Shown piece after piece: positions 1-11,200 of a stretch of 64,000 nt of DNA (its first letter is position 1; the number at the start of each line of letters is the position of its first letter). Under the pieces are notes generated by a model. The model made no database searches and was not told the DNA's origin. It saw only the letters and a list, made by a program, of their open reading frames with translations. A program made the position numbers and the translations under genes. This DNA is from Coenobita brevimanus (lineage: Eukaryota; Arthropoda; Malacostraca; Decapoda; Coenobitidae), in contig CM064713.1 of the NCBI GenBank assembly GCA_032717465.1, positions 14,766,203 through 14,830,202 on the forward strand, written 5' to 3'.

Positions 1-466
1 CTGGCAGTGATGATCAAAGGTATGTTTTCAGGGGAAATTATAATTAAATTCATTATCTCAGTAAATATCAATTTCCAAATGGGATTATGGGGGTTCATTA
101 TCATTCTTAGGTAATATACTATGCATTTAAGGTGGTAATATTCCTGAACCGCATACTAGCAACTTGTAAAATAATACTGAATCAACTTTCAATGGCCTTT
201 ATAAAGAACTATTAGCAACTTTAAGTGAAGCAGTGGAAGCTGGGGCCCCATGTTCATATGAAACATGAATCTACTAGACTGCAGATTGAAGCTGCCCTTC
301 TCTGGGAGTCCACAACCCTCTTTTTAGGGTGATCTGGCAAATGTTTCTATACATGGGATATAAAGCTGTTTGGTTGGAGTATACTTACATTGATGTGACT
401 TCACAAAGGCATCCCTCTCCAGTACCACAGAAGGGAAAGGTGTAAATAATTCATCAGCACCTTAGT
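1..466. other. Host non-coding sequence, probably UTP15 intron
   Basis: AT-rich single-copy-looking DNA with no convincing exon, repeat or RNA gene. It lies on the far side of the compound transposon insertion from the UTP15 exon and is therefore probably the same intron. It ends at CTTAGT (461-466), which is repeated at 17900-17905 on the other side of the insertion. Confidence 0.5.
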
Positions 467-1084
467 CAATACCCTCTTTAGGCATAAAATGATCCACAGG
501 TACAGAATACATGGCGAGTGATGAGAAGGGTAGGTGGTGAACTAAATGAACAGAAGGCAATGACTGATTATGTGTATGTGGATAGTACGATGAACAGGTG
601 TGTAATGGATACATGAGCATATAGAGGTTTGGAGAGTGGACTTTCTGACCACCACTTGGTCGTGGTGAGAATCAAAGTACAAATGAAATGGAGGAACAGA
701 AGAAGGGAAGGACAGGAGGAAGTAGTTCATACAAGGAGGGTGGAAAGGTTACAAAAGGATAGAAAAAAGGCAGAATATAAGAGAGAAGATGAGAGATTGG
801 GTAAATATGGAATGAAGCAGATGTGTTTCATGGAAAGTGTGTGCAAGATATTCACAGAGGAAATCTGTGGAGCATGTGAGATGGTGTGTGGGATCAAGAG
901 ATGATGAAAGGGGGTGCAAGGAACAGCATGGTGGAATGAAGGGGTGAGACAGGCTGTGGCACAAAAGAAGAAAGTATATATTGTGTGGATGAGAAACAAG
1001 GGAGTGGAAGGAGTTGAGAGATGGAAGAGAGATTTATATATAGTGGGGAAAAAAGAGGTGAAAAGATTAGTAAGAGAGAGTAAG
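467..1084 (+). mobile_element. 5' part of an old LINE-B-like retrotransposon, interrupted
   Basis: The sequence aligns by eye with LINE-B: C-terminal end of the APE-type endonuclease (SDHHLVVVRI near 645-675), then the basic linker before RT. Frames 629-904 and 914-1090 carry stops. The copy is 5'-truncated and starts with the motif AATACCCTCTT that is internal to LINE-B. It stops abruptly within an AGAGTAAGG stretch and resumes at about 16039, so both pieces are one element split by a later insertion. It is more diverged than the other LINE-B copies, in line with being the outermost and oldest layer. The CTTAGT flanks (461-466 and 17900-17905) are the likely target duplication. Confidence 0.75.
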
Positions 1085-1085
1085 G

Positions 1086-1277
1086 AGGCACTCACTATCC
1101 ATTCACTTGATGTAGTGCTCTCAACTGCCTGCTATTTCCTCTCTTCCTTCCCTCTTTCCATTCTTCCTCTTCTGTCTCTCTTTCCTTCATTCATTCCTCT
1201 TCCTTCTGTCTACAGGTGACTCTACACAGAGTGACAAGCCAAATAGTCTCCTATGCAACAGGAAACCATTTACTAAG
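1086..1277. repeat. Left part of an unclassified insertion inside the old LINE
   Basis: This block is not LINE sequence. It begins where the LINE breaks and ends at the Gypsy-1 LTR. It is rich in pyrimidine tracts (CTTCC/TTCATTC). Its other half is 15781-16038. Together they make an insert of about 450 bp with an approximate duplication AGAGTAAGG (1077-1085) versus AGAGTAGG (16039-16046). I see no tRNA promoter boxes or clear terminal inverted repeats, so its class is unknown. Confidence 0.45.
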
Positions 1278-4200
1278 TGTCACGAATTCGAGCGAGCGTA
1301 TTTATAAATTCGTGACATTGTACTCTAATGAGAAAACCACGAACTTTAGTGGAATTCCCGCTCAGCATCACTCAGTTCAACCGTCCTTGTATTCACTTTG
1401 ATCAGGATGGTTTTCAGAACATTTCTCATGTTTCACAAGTGATCATTCTTATCTACAACATTAGTGCTTTCACTGAGTGATTTGTTGTGAGCCCATATCG
1501 CTCACTTTCTCTCCGTTGACCGCTGAAGTTAGGCTGTGCCCTACTTCCGACAAACACGGTCATCTCTTGCCCCCTTTCATTGTTTGAATTTTGTCAGCTT
1601 TGAGTCGCCGTGAGGGTAGGACCGTTTGTGCCCAGCGTAGAGCAGCGCCTCCGTTGTACAGCAAGTTCCTGAACCTCCACCTAGACGGTGAATTGGCAAA
1701 GCAGGCTTAGCGAATTGCAGTGTTTGATGTTGAGCACAAGCGCCCAGTCTTTTCACTCGGCTCCCCTCCACTGACCAGTATTTCTTTTCGTTTTTCTAGG
1801 CTTAAGTGTGTTTAGCTTTTGAATGAGCAAGTGAGTGTATTCTCCTTGTTTTTAAAAAATAATTTTTGGAGATTCATATAACGTAAATTTATTTCATTGT
1901 AATCAATAAGTTTACAGGTCTTTTCTTTGAACTTAAAGTAATTAAACTCGTGTTTAATTTCTCCACATTAAGCTTGTTTTAGTTGCCGCTCCTAGTTTGC
2001 ACAAACTCTTTACATTATCCTTAACTGGTACTTAGGCCAGTTCCTTTGTATCAAATTTAAATCCGTTGCGCCAGCCAGGAGTTAAGCATCAGCAAGAACT
2101 TTATTATTATTATTATTAGCATTAGTTATTGACCGAGTGGCAAGAGTGAAAGATGAGTTTTGGGCGAGAGTAGAAGCATGTATGAACAAATTTGAGAGTA
2201 GCGAGAGAGTACTTTTGATTGGAGACATGAATGGCAAAGTTGGGAATGTACGAGTGGATGGAGTGGTTGGTCAGTGGGGTGTGCCAGCTGACGTAGATGG
2301 GAATGGTAGTGCTTTGGTGGACATCTGTGCTGATAAGGGGTTGGCAATAGCCAACACCTACTTTCAACATAAGATGATCCACTGGTATACATGGAGAGTA
2401 ATAAGGAGGATGGATGGTGAACTTGTTGAACGAAAGGCAATGATAGACTACGTGTGTATGGATGAGTGAATGAGAAGACAAGTGTTGGATGCCAAAGTGT
2501 GGAGAGGGTGGGGGAATGGAGTCTTGGACCATCACTTAGTGATGGCCAAGGTAAAGCTGCAAAGAAAATGGTTGAGGAGACGAAGGGGAAGACAGGAGGA
2601 AACAGCTCCTGTGAGAAGAGTGGAGAATTTGCAAGAGAGTGAGAAAATGGCAGAGTATAAGAGCATAGTCGAAGAAAGATTGGGAAGGTATGAGCTAGAG
2701 CAGATGGAAGGGGTGGAAGACGTATGTAAGATATTTAGAGAAGAGATAGGCACAGCGTGTGAGGTGGTTTGTGGAGTGAGGAGGAGAAGCAAGGGTGTGC
2801 AAGGGACAGCATGGTGGAATGATGAGTTGAAAAGAACTGTGGAACAAAAGAAGAAGGCATATAGTGAATGGTTAGCAAGTAGAGGTAGGGGAGAAAATGA
2901 GAGAGAGAAGAGAGAGGTATATGTGAGTAGGAGAAGGGAGGTGAAGAGACTTGTGAAGGAGAGTAAGAAGAAAGTGGATGAAGAGTTTGGGAGGAATCTG
3001 AGTGTGAAATGGAGGGAGAGTAAGAAATTGTTTTGGAAGGAGGTAAAGAAAGTAAGGCAGTGTGAAAGGGGAAATAGTAGGAGAGTGAAAGATAAGAATA
3101 ATACTGTAGATTGTTGGTGGAGAAGAGAGAGAAATTGAGGAGATGGAAGGAGCACTTTCAGGATTTGTTGAATGTAGAGAGTGACAGCAGTGCGAGTATA
3201 AGTGGTTGGGGAATGGCTGGGAGAAGAAGAGATGAGAGGAGGGAGGAAGAGATCAGTAGGAGGGAAGTAGTGGAAGCAATGAAGAAGATCAAGTTGGGGA
3301 AGGCCCCAGGAATTGATGGAGTGTGTGGTGAAATGCTGAGGTATGGGGGTGAGATTGTTGTGGAGTGGATATGGAAGTTGTGTAGATTGGCTTGGGAAGA
3401 GGGAAGGGTTCCAGAGGACTGGAAATCAGGTATAACTGTTCCTTTATATAAAGGAAAAGGGGAGAGAGAAGTATGTGGTAACCATAGGGGTTTTTGCCTT
3501 CTTAGTGTGACTGGTAAAATATATGGTAGAATACTCACTGATAGGGTTAGGCATATAACACAGGAGCTAGTTGGAGAAGAACAAGGGGGATTCAGGAAGG
3601 GAAAAGGGTGTGTAGATCAGATATTTGTTCTAAGATGTTTAGTGGAGAAGTATCTAGATAAGGGAAAGAAAGTGTAGGCTGCCTTCATGGCCTTGGAGAA
3701 AGCTTATGTGGAAGGTGGAAGGTATTAAGAATATATGGAGTGGATGAGAAATTGTTGAATGCTGTGAAGAGTATGTATGAAGGAGCTAGGGCTACAGTGT
3801 GAGTGGATGGTGAGCTGAGTGAGTTCTTTGATCTCAGTGTGGGACTGAAACAGGGTTGTGTGATGTCTCCATGGCTGTTTAATATATACATAGATGGGGT
3901 TGTAATGGAGGTGCAGGGTAGGGCAGTGGATGTGGGGGTGGCTCTAATGAATGAGGGTGAGATTTGGAAGATTCCAGTGTTGCTGTTTGCTGATGATACA
4001 GTATTGTTGAGTGAAGATGAATGGGAGTTGCAAGGTTTGGTGAATGAATTTGGGACAGTGTGTAGGATGAGGAATCTGAAAATTAATGTAAACAAAAGTA
4101 AAGTTATGGTGTTTGAGAGGAATGAAGTCACAAAATGTACAGTGAGGTTGGATGGTGAGGATATGGAGAATGTGAGTGCATTCAAGTACTTGGGTAGTGT

Positions 4201-5044
4201 GATGAGTAAGGATGGAACTTTGGGGGATGAAGTGCGTGAAAGGGTACAGCAGGGAAGGAAGGTTGTTGGTTCACTGAAAGCAGTGATAAGAAATAGGAAG
4301 GTGAGTATGGAAGTTAAGAAATCACTGCATGACAGTATCGTGAACCCTACCCTGATGTATGGAAGCGAGGCGTGGACCTTGCAAGAGGGGAACAAGTCAA
4401 GAGTGAGAGCAGTGGAAATGAGTTACTTGAGAGGAGCATGTGGAATGACATGGAGGGACAGGTTGATGAATGAAGAAATGAAGGAACAATTGTGGGGTGG
4501 ATGTGGATGTGGTTGAGAAGATTAGGAAAAATACACAGAGGTGGTTTGGACATGTGGAGAGAATGGAGAATGAAAGACTGACTAAGAGGGTGTATGTAGG
4601 TGAAGTGGAGGGAGGGAGAAGGAGGGGTAGAGCGAAGGATGAGCTGGAGGGATGGAGTTGAGAGGTATATGAGGGAGGGGGGGGTGAGTTGCAGGGAGGG
4701 TAGTCAAATGGTGGGTGACAGAGCGACTTGGAGGCGTTTTGTCTGCGGCCGACCTTTGTGGGATTAGGGCGTCAGGCTGTAGATAGATAGATAGATAGTT
4801 ATTGATTGTCAGGGGTGGAGTCACTTTCTCGAGAGGCTAACGATACTACAAACAGTACTCGTGAGTAATTAGCCTCTGCTGTGTACTGCTGAGAAAGTTT
4901 ATAAATTCTCGTCTTTAGAGACTCGGCGAAGTATGCCGGCATAAAGTAAAACTTACTACTTGATTTTCACAAGTCAATTCCTTGTTTCTGTTTTCAAGTA
5001 ACATCCAGCATTCTTAATTCATAAATTCACATCCCCCCATGACA
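1278..5044 (+). repeat. Gypsy-1 5' LTR, split by a LINE-A insertion
   Basis: Positions 1278-2132 and 4806-5044 together match the 3' LTR at 14699-15780 along their length. It starts TGTCACGAATTCG and ends CCATGACA. The LINE at 2133-4797 interrupts it; the target TAGTTATTGA appears at 2123-2132 and again at 4796-4805, and the intact 3' LTR has a single TAGTTATTGA at the same place. Confidence 0.85.
2133..4797 (+). mobile_element. LINE-A copy in the Gypsy-1 5' LTR (truncated)
   Basis: APE-type non-LTR retrotransposon, probably RTE-like. It is 5'-truncated and begins inside the endonuclease (2137-2469; GDMNGKVGN motif). The rest is in broken frames: linker 2470-3138, RT N-terminus 3111-3677 (GKAPGIDGV, GGFRKGKGCVDQ), RT palm and C-terminus 3803-4516 with an intact FADD catalytic motif near 3987. 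Stops at 2467 and 3676 and a change of frame near 4500 inactivate it. The 3' end carries the family tail of TAGA repeats (about 4781-4797). The target duplication of up to 10 bp shows that it inserted after Gypsy-1. Confidence 0.88.
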
Positions 5045-5046
5045 TC

Positions 5047-5060
5047 TGGCGACCTCATTC
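5047..5060 (+). promoter_or_regulatory. Gypsy-1 primer binding site
   Basis: TGGCGACC begins 2 bp after the LTR end, the expected place and first bases for a minus-strand primer site complementary to a tRNA 3' CCA end. Gypsy-2 has the same TGGCGACC core. The tRNA identity (possibly tRNA-Arg, as in Drosophila 412/mdg1-type elements) is inferred, not tested. Confidence 0.6.
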
Positions 5061-5371
5061 CAGGATATTAACTCCTAGCTCTAAAGTTATTAACGAGATA
5101 ATATTCACTCACTCACACCTAGGTATTTATCATTAAAGTCTTTAGACACTATCTTACTGGTGGTTATTGATTCATTTCTATTAATTTTACGTAACAGTTT
5201 TCCCAGTCAGTTGTTTCATTTTTAATTTTCTTTCTTTACCAGTTTAACTAGATAAAACTGGTCACCACCAACCTGTGCCTATATTCTTTACTTTTGATTA
5301 TTGACATTTCTCTGCAAAATAGCAGTCAGTACTCAGTCTTTAGCCCACTCAGCCTTAATTGAGTTAGCATC

Positions 5372-6840
5372 ATGAATACTAATATATATGTACAGGAAGC
5401 CAAAGACATGGGGCTTAGTGACTCCGATCAAATAAAGGAATATGTCCTCTCTCGGTTCAGTTACGAGCAGCAACGTGAGAATGATGCTCCTGAAGAGCGT
5501 AGAATTCAACGTGAATACGGAGAACAATATGAAAATGAGAGAGAACAATGTGAACATGGGCGAGTGAGAATGTGAATACGAGCAAAAAAAACGAGAACAA
5601 CGAGAGAGAGCGTGAATACGAGCAAGAACAACGAAAGAGAGATCAAGAACACGAACGTGCAGAGCACGAGGCACATAAGAAACATGAACTTGAGATGCTG
5701 AGGCTCAAGTGAGACTCCTTGGCTTCGGACACATCTTGTGCAGCTAACCCAAGCTCCACGAGCGCTCTCCCTACACATGTTCTGGCGACCCCACACATCA
5801 AGCTTCCTCCATACAAGGAAGGCGAGTGAATTGAGCCATTCATAGCTCAGCTGTACCAGCTGGATGAGGCACCTAAGCGGCTCCAGTTTCTTAGCTTGTT
5901 TGAGGGCCCTGCTCTCGATATTCTCCACAGAATTTGTGGAGACAATCTCACATGTGAGATGATGAAGGACGCACTCGTCAAAGCGCACAGTCTCACAGTT
6001 GACGACGCCAGGAGTCAGTTTATGAGGGTGCGTCTACAAGAAAAGGAGACTGCTGTTCAGTTTCTTGATCCGCTTACTGCTTACTTAGATGAGTGGATGG
6101 AGAAAGATGAAACTCCTCCCATGCGCGAGGGGATAACTGACCTTATGCTGCGCAAGCAGCTAGAAAAGTTGTGGCCTGCTGAGCTTATGGCTCAGCTTAA
6201 GATCTGCCAGGTAAGAGATGCCAGCCAAATGGTGGAGAAGGCTGATGAATTCTTCACCGCATGCAGGTATCAAACTCGTAAGCAAAACACCTGGAACAGG
6301 GTAGCTGACAAATCTGGGAAACCATCTCAGACTGAACCCCAGCATCAAGGCCGTTCTCAGAATAATGGCCAAGGTCCAAACAAACCACAGAAGAAGGGCC
6401 AGGGGAAAAACACCCAGAAACCTGAGTGGAAGCGGTACGACAAGCAGAACCCTAACCAGCAGCAGTACCGGTATTTCAAACAGCAGCAGGGCAAGGACAA
6501 ACCACGTAACCCTCAGTCGAGACAATCTTTCTCAGCACCAGCCCCAGTGTATTGGAGGCAGGAGGCAAACGCAGCCTTCATTCCTCAACAGCAGTACGGT
6601 GGTGTCTTTCCTAGCAGCACAGGTACTTCCCCACAGTTCACTAGTCCCCCAGTGACAGTGAACCCTCCTCCACAGATGGTCAACACTCCATCTCCCCAGA
6701 TGGTGAGTATGGCCCCTCAGGTATCAAGATCTCAGGGCACCATGTTTGTCGCATCATTCATTCAGCAGCCTCATCAGTGGCTGGCTGCTTCCTCCACAGG
6801 TCCTCTCACAGGTAACAGTGCCTTCGTTGTTCAGCCAGGG
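5372..6840 (+). pseudogene. Gypsy-1 gag remnant
   Basis: Gag-like polyprotein in broken frames. The start is placed at the ATG at 5372. It has an N-terminal Glu/Arg-rich stretch (5460-5700) like the one in Gypsy-2, broken by a stop at 5573 and further stops near 5710. A capsid-like helical region follows from 5896 (FEGPALDIL to ADEFFTACRYQTRKQ near 6290), then a Gln/Asn/Lys-rich basic tail (6290-6530) and a Pro/Ser/Gln-rich segment. No CCHC zinc knuckle is visible in the basic tail, unlike Gypsy-2. The frame 5896-6924 runs on into protease. Confidence 0.7.
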
Positions 6841-7869
6841 TTTGTGGGAGGCATTCCTGTGAAGGTCCTGAGAGACAAAGGTTCCTCAGGTTGCTCTGTC
6901 AGGCAGAGTCTAGTTCTGCCTTAGGAATACACAGGTCGACAGATCCAAGGCCAGCTTATTGATGGATCAGTAAGATTGTTCCCTGAGGCACGTATCCAGG
7001 TGGCATCTCCATTTTACACTGGTACGACAGTCTCGGTTGTCATGCCAGAACCTTTGTTTGACCTAATAATAGGCAATATTCCAGGTGCCAAGTATAGTTG
7101 CACCATAGATGACGCTACTCAGACTTCGGGTGCAGAAACACGAGCCATGGCCGAGGCTCCAAACTGTGTCACCCCAGTGACCACTGCACTGCTGCAAGAT
7201 CCGATTTGTAGCCAAGGTGTTGTCCAAGAACAACACTCTGACCCGACACTTGCTGCCGTGCGGAAATAACAAAAGGGTAGTGTGATAAAGTATTCATGGG
7301 GAGGTCAAGCCAAGTTCCTTCGTAAGCGTGGACGGCTGTACCGTGAGTCACAAACACCCCAGAGCGAGGTTCAACTGCAGTTTGTCGTTCCCGCTAAGTA
7401 TCGCCAAGTAATGTTAGAATGGGGTCATTGTTCAGCCTCAGGAGGTCACATGGGCAAAAGGAAAAACCAGGGCCGTATCCGTGCTGGCTTTTTCTGGCCA
7501 GGGATGGGACAGAAAAAAGAAAGCTTTGTGTGTTCCTGCAATGTGTGTCAACATACCACGAGTCAGGGATGTGTCCTTCCTGTGTCGTTTGAAACCACAC
7601 CCGTAATCTCTGAGTCAGTTGAAAGAGAGGGCAGTGGTAATGTGGGTGTAGACCTGACGTCTCACCCATTGGCCCCACAGGACACATTATGTTTAGGGCC
7701 TGTACATACATATGTACCGCAGGTTAAGGGGGAAGTTCGAGAACTGTGCAGAGACAATCCGAGGCTGCGTTTGAATTACCTTGTGGTGTCTCAAGCTATG
7801 GGCCTCTCTGAGGATTCCCAGAGAATGCACATTATCCACATGAGTGTTCACACCCACGTTGGGTGTTAA
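6841..7869 (+). pseudogene. Gypsy-1 protease and integrase zinc-binding remnant
   Basis: Protease-like segment: LRDKGSSGCSVRQSLV near 6865-6915 corresponds to LRDTGCSTVVVRKSLV of Gypsy-2, with Lys where the catalytic D-T-G triad has Thr. A stop follows at 6922, then SPFYTGTTVSVV and LFDLIIGNI (about 7005-7080) match the Gypsy-2 protease-integrase junction. After another stop near 7267, the frame 7282-7869 has an HHCC integrase zinc-binding domain (GHCSASGGH ... CNVCQ, 7425-7555). The DDE core is absent, so the element was deleted just after this domain. The order protease then integrase, with no RT between, is shared with Gypsy-2. Confidence 0.72.
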
Positions 7870-7941
7870 AATGTGACCTGCCTGAGACTGCGTAGGGATT
7901 CTCAGCTTGCCAATGTTAATTGTAAGTGTAGAGTAGGGTTT

Positions 7942-8237
7942 AACCAGTAAACTATAAGGGTCCTTTGAGATTCTGTCCTGGGACCATGTTTCCTGGTTAA
8001 TAATAATGTAGGTTTAGGGTTTAACCAGTAAACTATAAGGGTCCTTTGAGATTCTGTCTTGGGACCACGTTTCCTGGTTAATAATAATGTAAGTTTAACA
8101 AGTAAACTATAAAAGTCCTTTGAGATTCTGTACTGGGACCACGTTTCATGATTAATAATAATGCAACTTTAACCAGTAAACTATAAGGGTCCTTTAAGAT
8201 TCTGTCTTGGAACCACATTTCCTGGTTAATAATGTAT
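7942..8237 (+). repeat. Four tandem hairpin-forming units in Gypsy-1
   Basis: Four copies of a 74-81-bp unit begin at 7942, 8023, 8097 and 8171. Each starts AACCAGTAAAC and ends GTTTCCTGGTT or a close variant, which are inverted repeats of each other. Inner arms GGGTCC and GGGACC could extend the stem. The last unit runs into the 3' tail of the minus-strand LINE-A. Function unknown. Confidence 0.75.
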
Positions 8238-11200
8238 CTATCAATCTATAACCCAACACCCTAATCACGCAAAGGATGGCCGCAGACAAAATGCCTCCAA
8301 GTCGCTCTGTCACCCACCATTTGACTACCCTCCCCCCAACTCACCCCCCCCCATATGCCTCTCAACTCCATCCCTCCACCTCATCCTCGGTCAACCCCTC
8401 CCTCTCCTTCCCTCCACCTCACCTACATACACCCTATTAGTCAGTCTTTCATTCTCTCCACATGTCCAAACCACCTCTGTGTATTTCTCCTAATCTTCTC
8501 AGCCACATCCACATCCACCCCACAACATTCTTTCACTTCATCATTCGTCAACCTGTCCCTCCATGTCACTCCACAAGCTCCTCTCAAGTAACTCATTTCC
8601 ACTGCTCTCAGTCTTGACTTGTTCCACTCTTGCAAGGTCCACGCCTCGCTTCCATATGTCAGGGTAGGGATCAAAATACTATCATGCAGTGATTTCTTAA
8701 CTTCCATACTCACCTCCCTATTTCTCATCACTGCTTTCAGTGAACCAACAACCTTCCTTCCCTGCTGTACCCTTTCACGCACTTCATCCACCAAAGTTCC
8801 ATCCTTACTCATCACACTACCTAAGTACTTGAATGCACTCACATTCTCCATATCCTCACCATCCAACCTCACTGTACATTCTGTGACTTCATTCCTCTCA
8901 AACACCATTACTTTTGTTTACATTAACTTTCAGCTTCCTCCTCCAACACACTGTCCCAAATTCATTCACCAAACCTTCCAACTCCCATTCATCTTCACTC
9001 AACAATACTGTACCATCAGCAAACAGCAACACTGGAATCTTTCAAATCTCTCCCTCATTCATTAGAGCTACCCCCACATCCACTGCCCTATTCTGCACCT
9101 CCTTTACAACCCCATCCATGTATATATTAAACAGCCATGGAGACATCACACAACCCTGTTTCAGTCCCACATTGAGATCAAAGAACTCACTCAGCTCACC
9201 ATCCACTCGCACCGTAGTCCTAGCTTCTTCGTACATACTCTTCACAGCATTCAACAATTTCCCATGCACTCCATATTTTCTTAATACCTTCCACATACCT
9301 AGCCTATCTATTCTGTCATAAGCTTTCTCCAAGTCCATGAAGGCAGCATACACGTTCTTTCCCTTCTCTAGATACTTCTCCACTAAACATCTTAGAACAA
9401 ATATCTGATCTACACACCCTTTTCCCTTCCTGAATCCCCCTTGTTCTTCTCCAACTAGATCCCCTGTCATATCCCTAACCCTATCAATGAGTATTCTACC
9501 ATATATTTTTCCAGTCACACTAAGAAGGCAAATACCCCTATGGTTACCACATACTTCTCTCTCCCCTTTTCCTTTGTATAAATGAACAATTATACCTGAT
9601 TTCCAGTTCTCTGGAACCCTTCCCTCTTCCCAAGCCAATCTACACAATTTCCATATCCACTACACAACAATCTCACCCCCATACCTAAGCATTTCACCAC
9701 ACACTCCATCAATTCCTGGGGCCTTTCCCAACTTGATCTTCTTCATTGCTTCCACTACTTCCGTCCTACTGATTTCTTCCCTCCACTCATCTCTTTTCCC
9801 AGCCATTCCCCAACCACTTATACCTGCACTCCTGTCACTCTCTACATTCAACAAATCCTCAAAGTGCTCCTTCCATCTCCCCAATTTCTCTCTCTTCTCC
9901 ACCAACAATCTATTATTCCTATCTTTCACTCCCCTACTATTTCCCCTTTCACACTGCTTTACTTTCGTTACCTCCTCCCAAAACAATTTCTTACTCTCCC
10001 TCCATTTCACACTCAGATTCCTCCCAAACTCTTCATCCACTTTCTTCTTATTCTCCTTCACCAGTCTCTTCACCTCCCTTCTCCTGCTCACATATACCTT
10101 TCTCTTCTCTCTCTCTCATCTTCTCCCCTACCTCTACTCACTAGCCATTCACTATATGCCTTCTTCTTTTGTTCCACAGCTCGTTTCACCTCATCATTCC
10201 ACCATGCTGTCCCTTGAACACCCTTGCATCTCCTCCTCACTCCACAAACCACCTAACACGCTGCGCCTATCTCTTCCATAAATATCTTACATACGTCTTC
10301 CACCCCTGCCATCTGCTCTAGCTCATACCTTCCCAATCTTTCTTCCACTATGCTCTTATACTCTGCCATTTTCTCATTATCTTGCAAATTCTCCACTCTT
10401 CTCACAGGGCTGTTTCCTCCTCTCTTCCCCTTCGTCTCCTCAACCATTTTCTTTGCGGCTTTACCTTGGCCATCACTAAGTGATGGTCCAAGACTCCATT
10501 CCCCCACACTTTGGCATCCAACACTTGTCTTCTCATTCGCTCATCCCCACACACGTAGTCTATCATTGCCTTTTGTTCCACAAGTTCACCATCCATCCTC
10601 CTCATTGCCCTGCATGTATACCAGTGGATCATCTTATGTCGAAAGTAGGTGTTGGCTATCGCCAACCCCTTACCAGCACAGATGTTCACCAAAGCACTAT
10701 CATTCCTATCTACGTCAGCTGGCACACCCCACTGTCCAACCACTCCATCCACTCATACATTCCCAACTTTGCCATTCATGTCTCCAATCAAAAGCACTCT
10801 CTTGCTCCTCTCAAATTTGTCCATGCATGCTTCTACTCTCACCCAAAACTCATCTTTCACTCTTGCCACTCGGTCTTCTGTTGGAGCACACACATATACA
10901 ATCGCCCACACTTGTATACCTACTTTCATCCTCACCCATACCATCCTTGCATCCACTGTTCCATACTCTCTTATATTCTCCTTCCACTTCTTGCTTATCA
11001 TCAGACATACTCCCTCTCCTGCCCTCTCATTCTCATTAACCCCCACACATATATCTAAACCATATTCCCTTTCTCTCACCCTTTCACCTTTCCATTTAGT
11101 TTCAGTCAATCCACATATGTGAGTAAAAGATGGAAGAAGAGCATAAGAGAGTATGGATCAGTTGGGTCAAGGATTGTGTGGGTAATGTTGAAAGTTGGAA

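Noticed and set aside
388..425. Possible small minus-strand exon (GATGCCTTTGTGAAGTC before GTAAGTAT) that might follow the UTP15 exon
   Set aside because: The donor-like site is good, but the encoded residues do not match UTP15 as I know it and the acceptor is weak.
1278..2132. Solo LTR at the left and a second solo LTR at 14699-15780
   Set aside because: A primer site after the first, a purine tract before the second and near-matching CTAAG/CTACG flanks show they are the two LTRs of one element.
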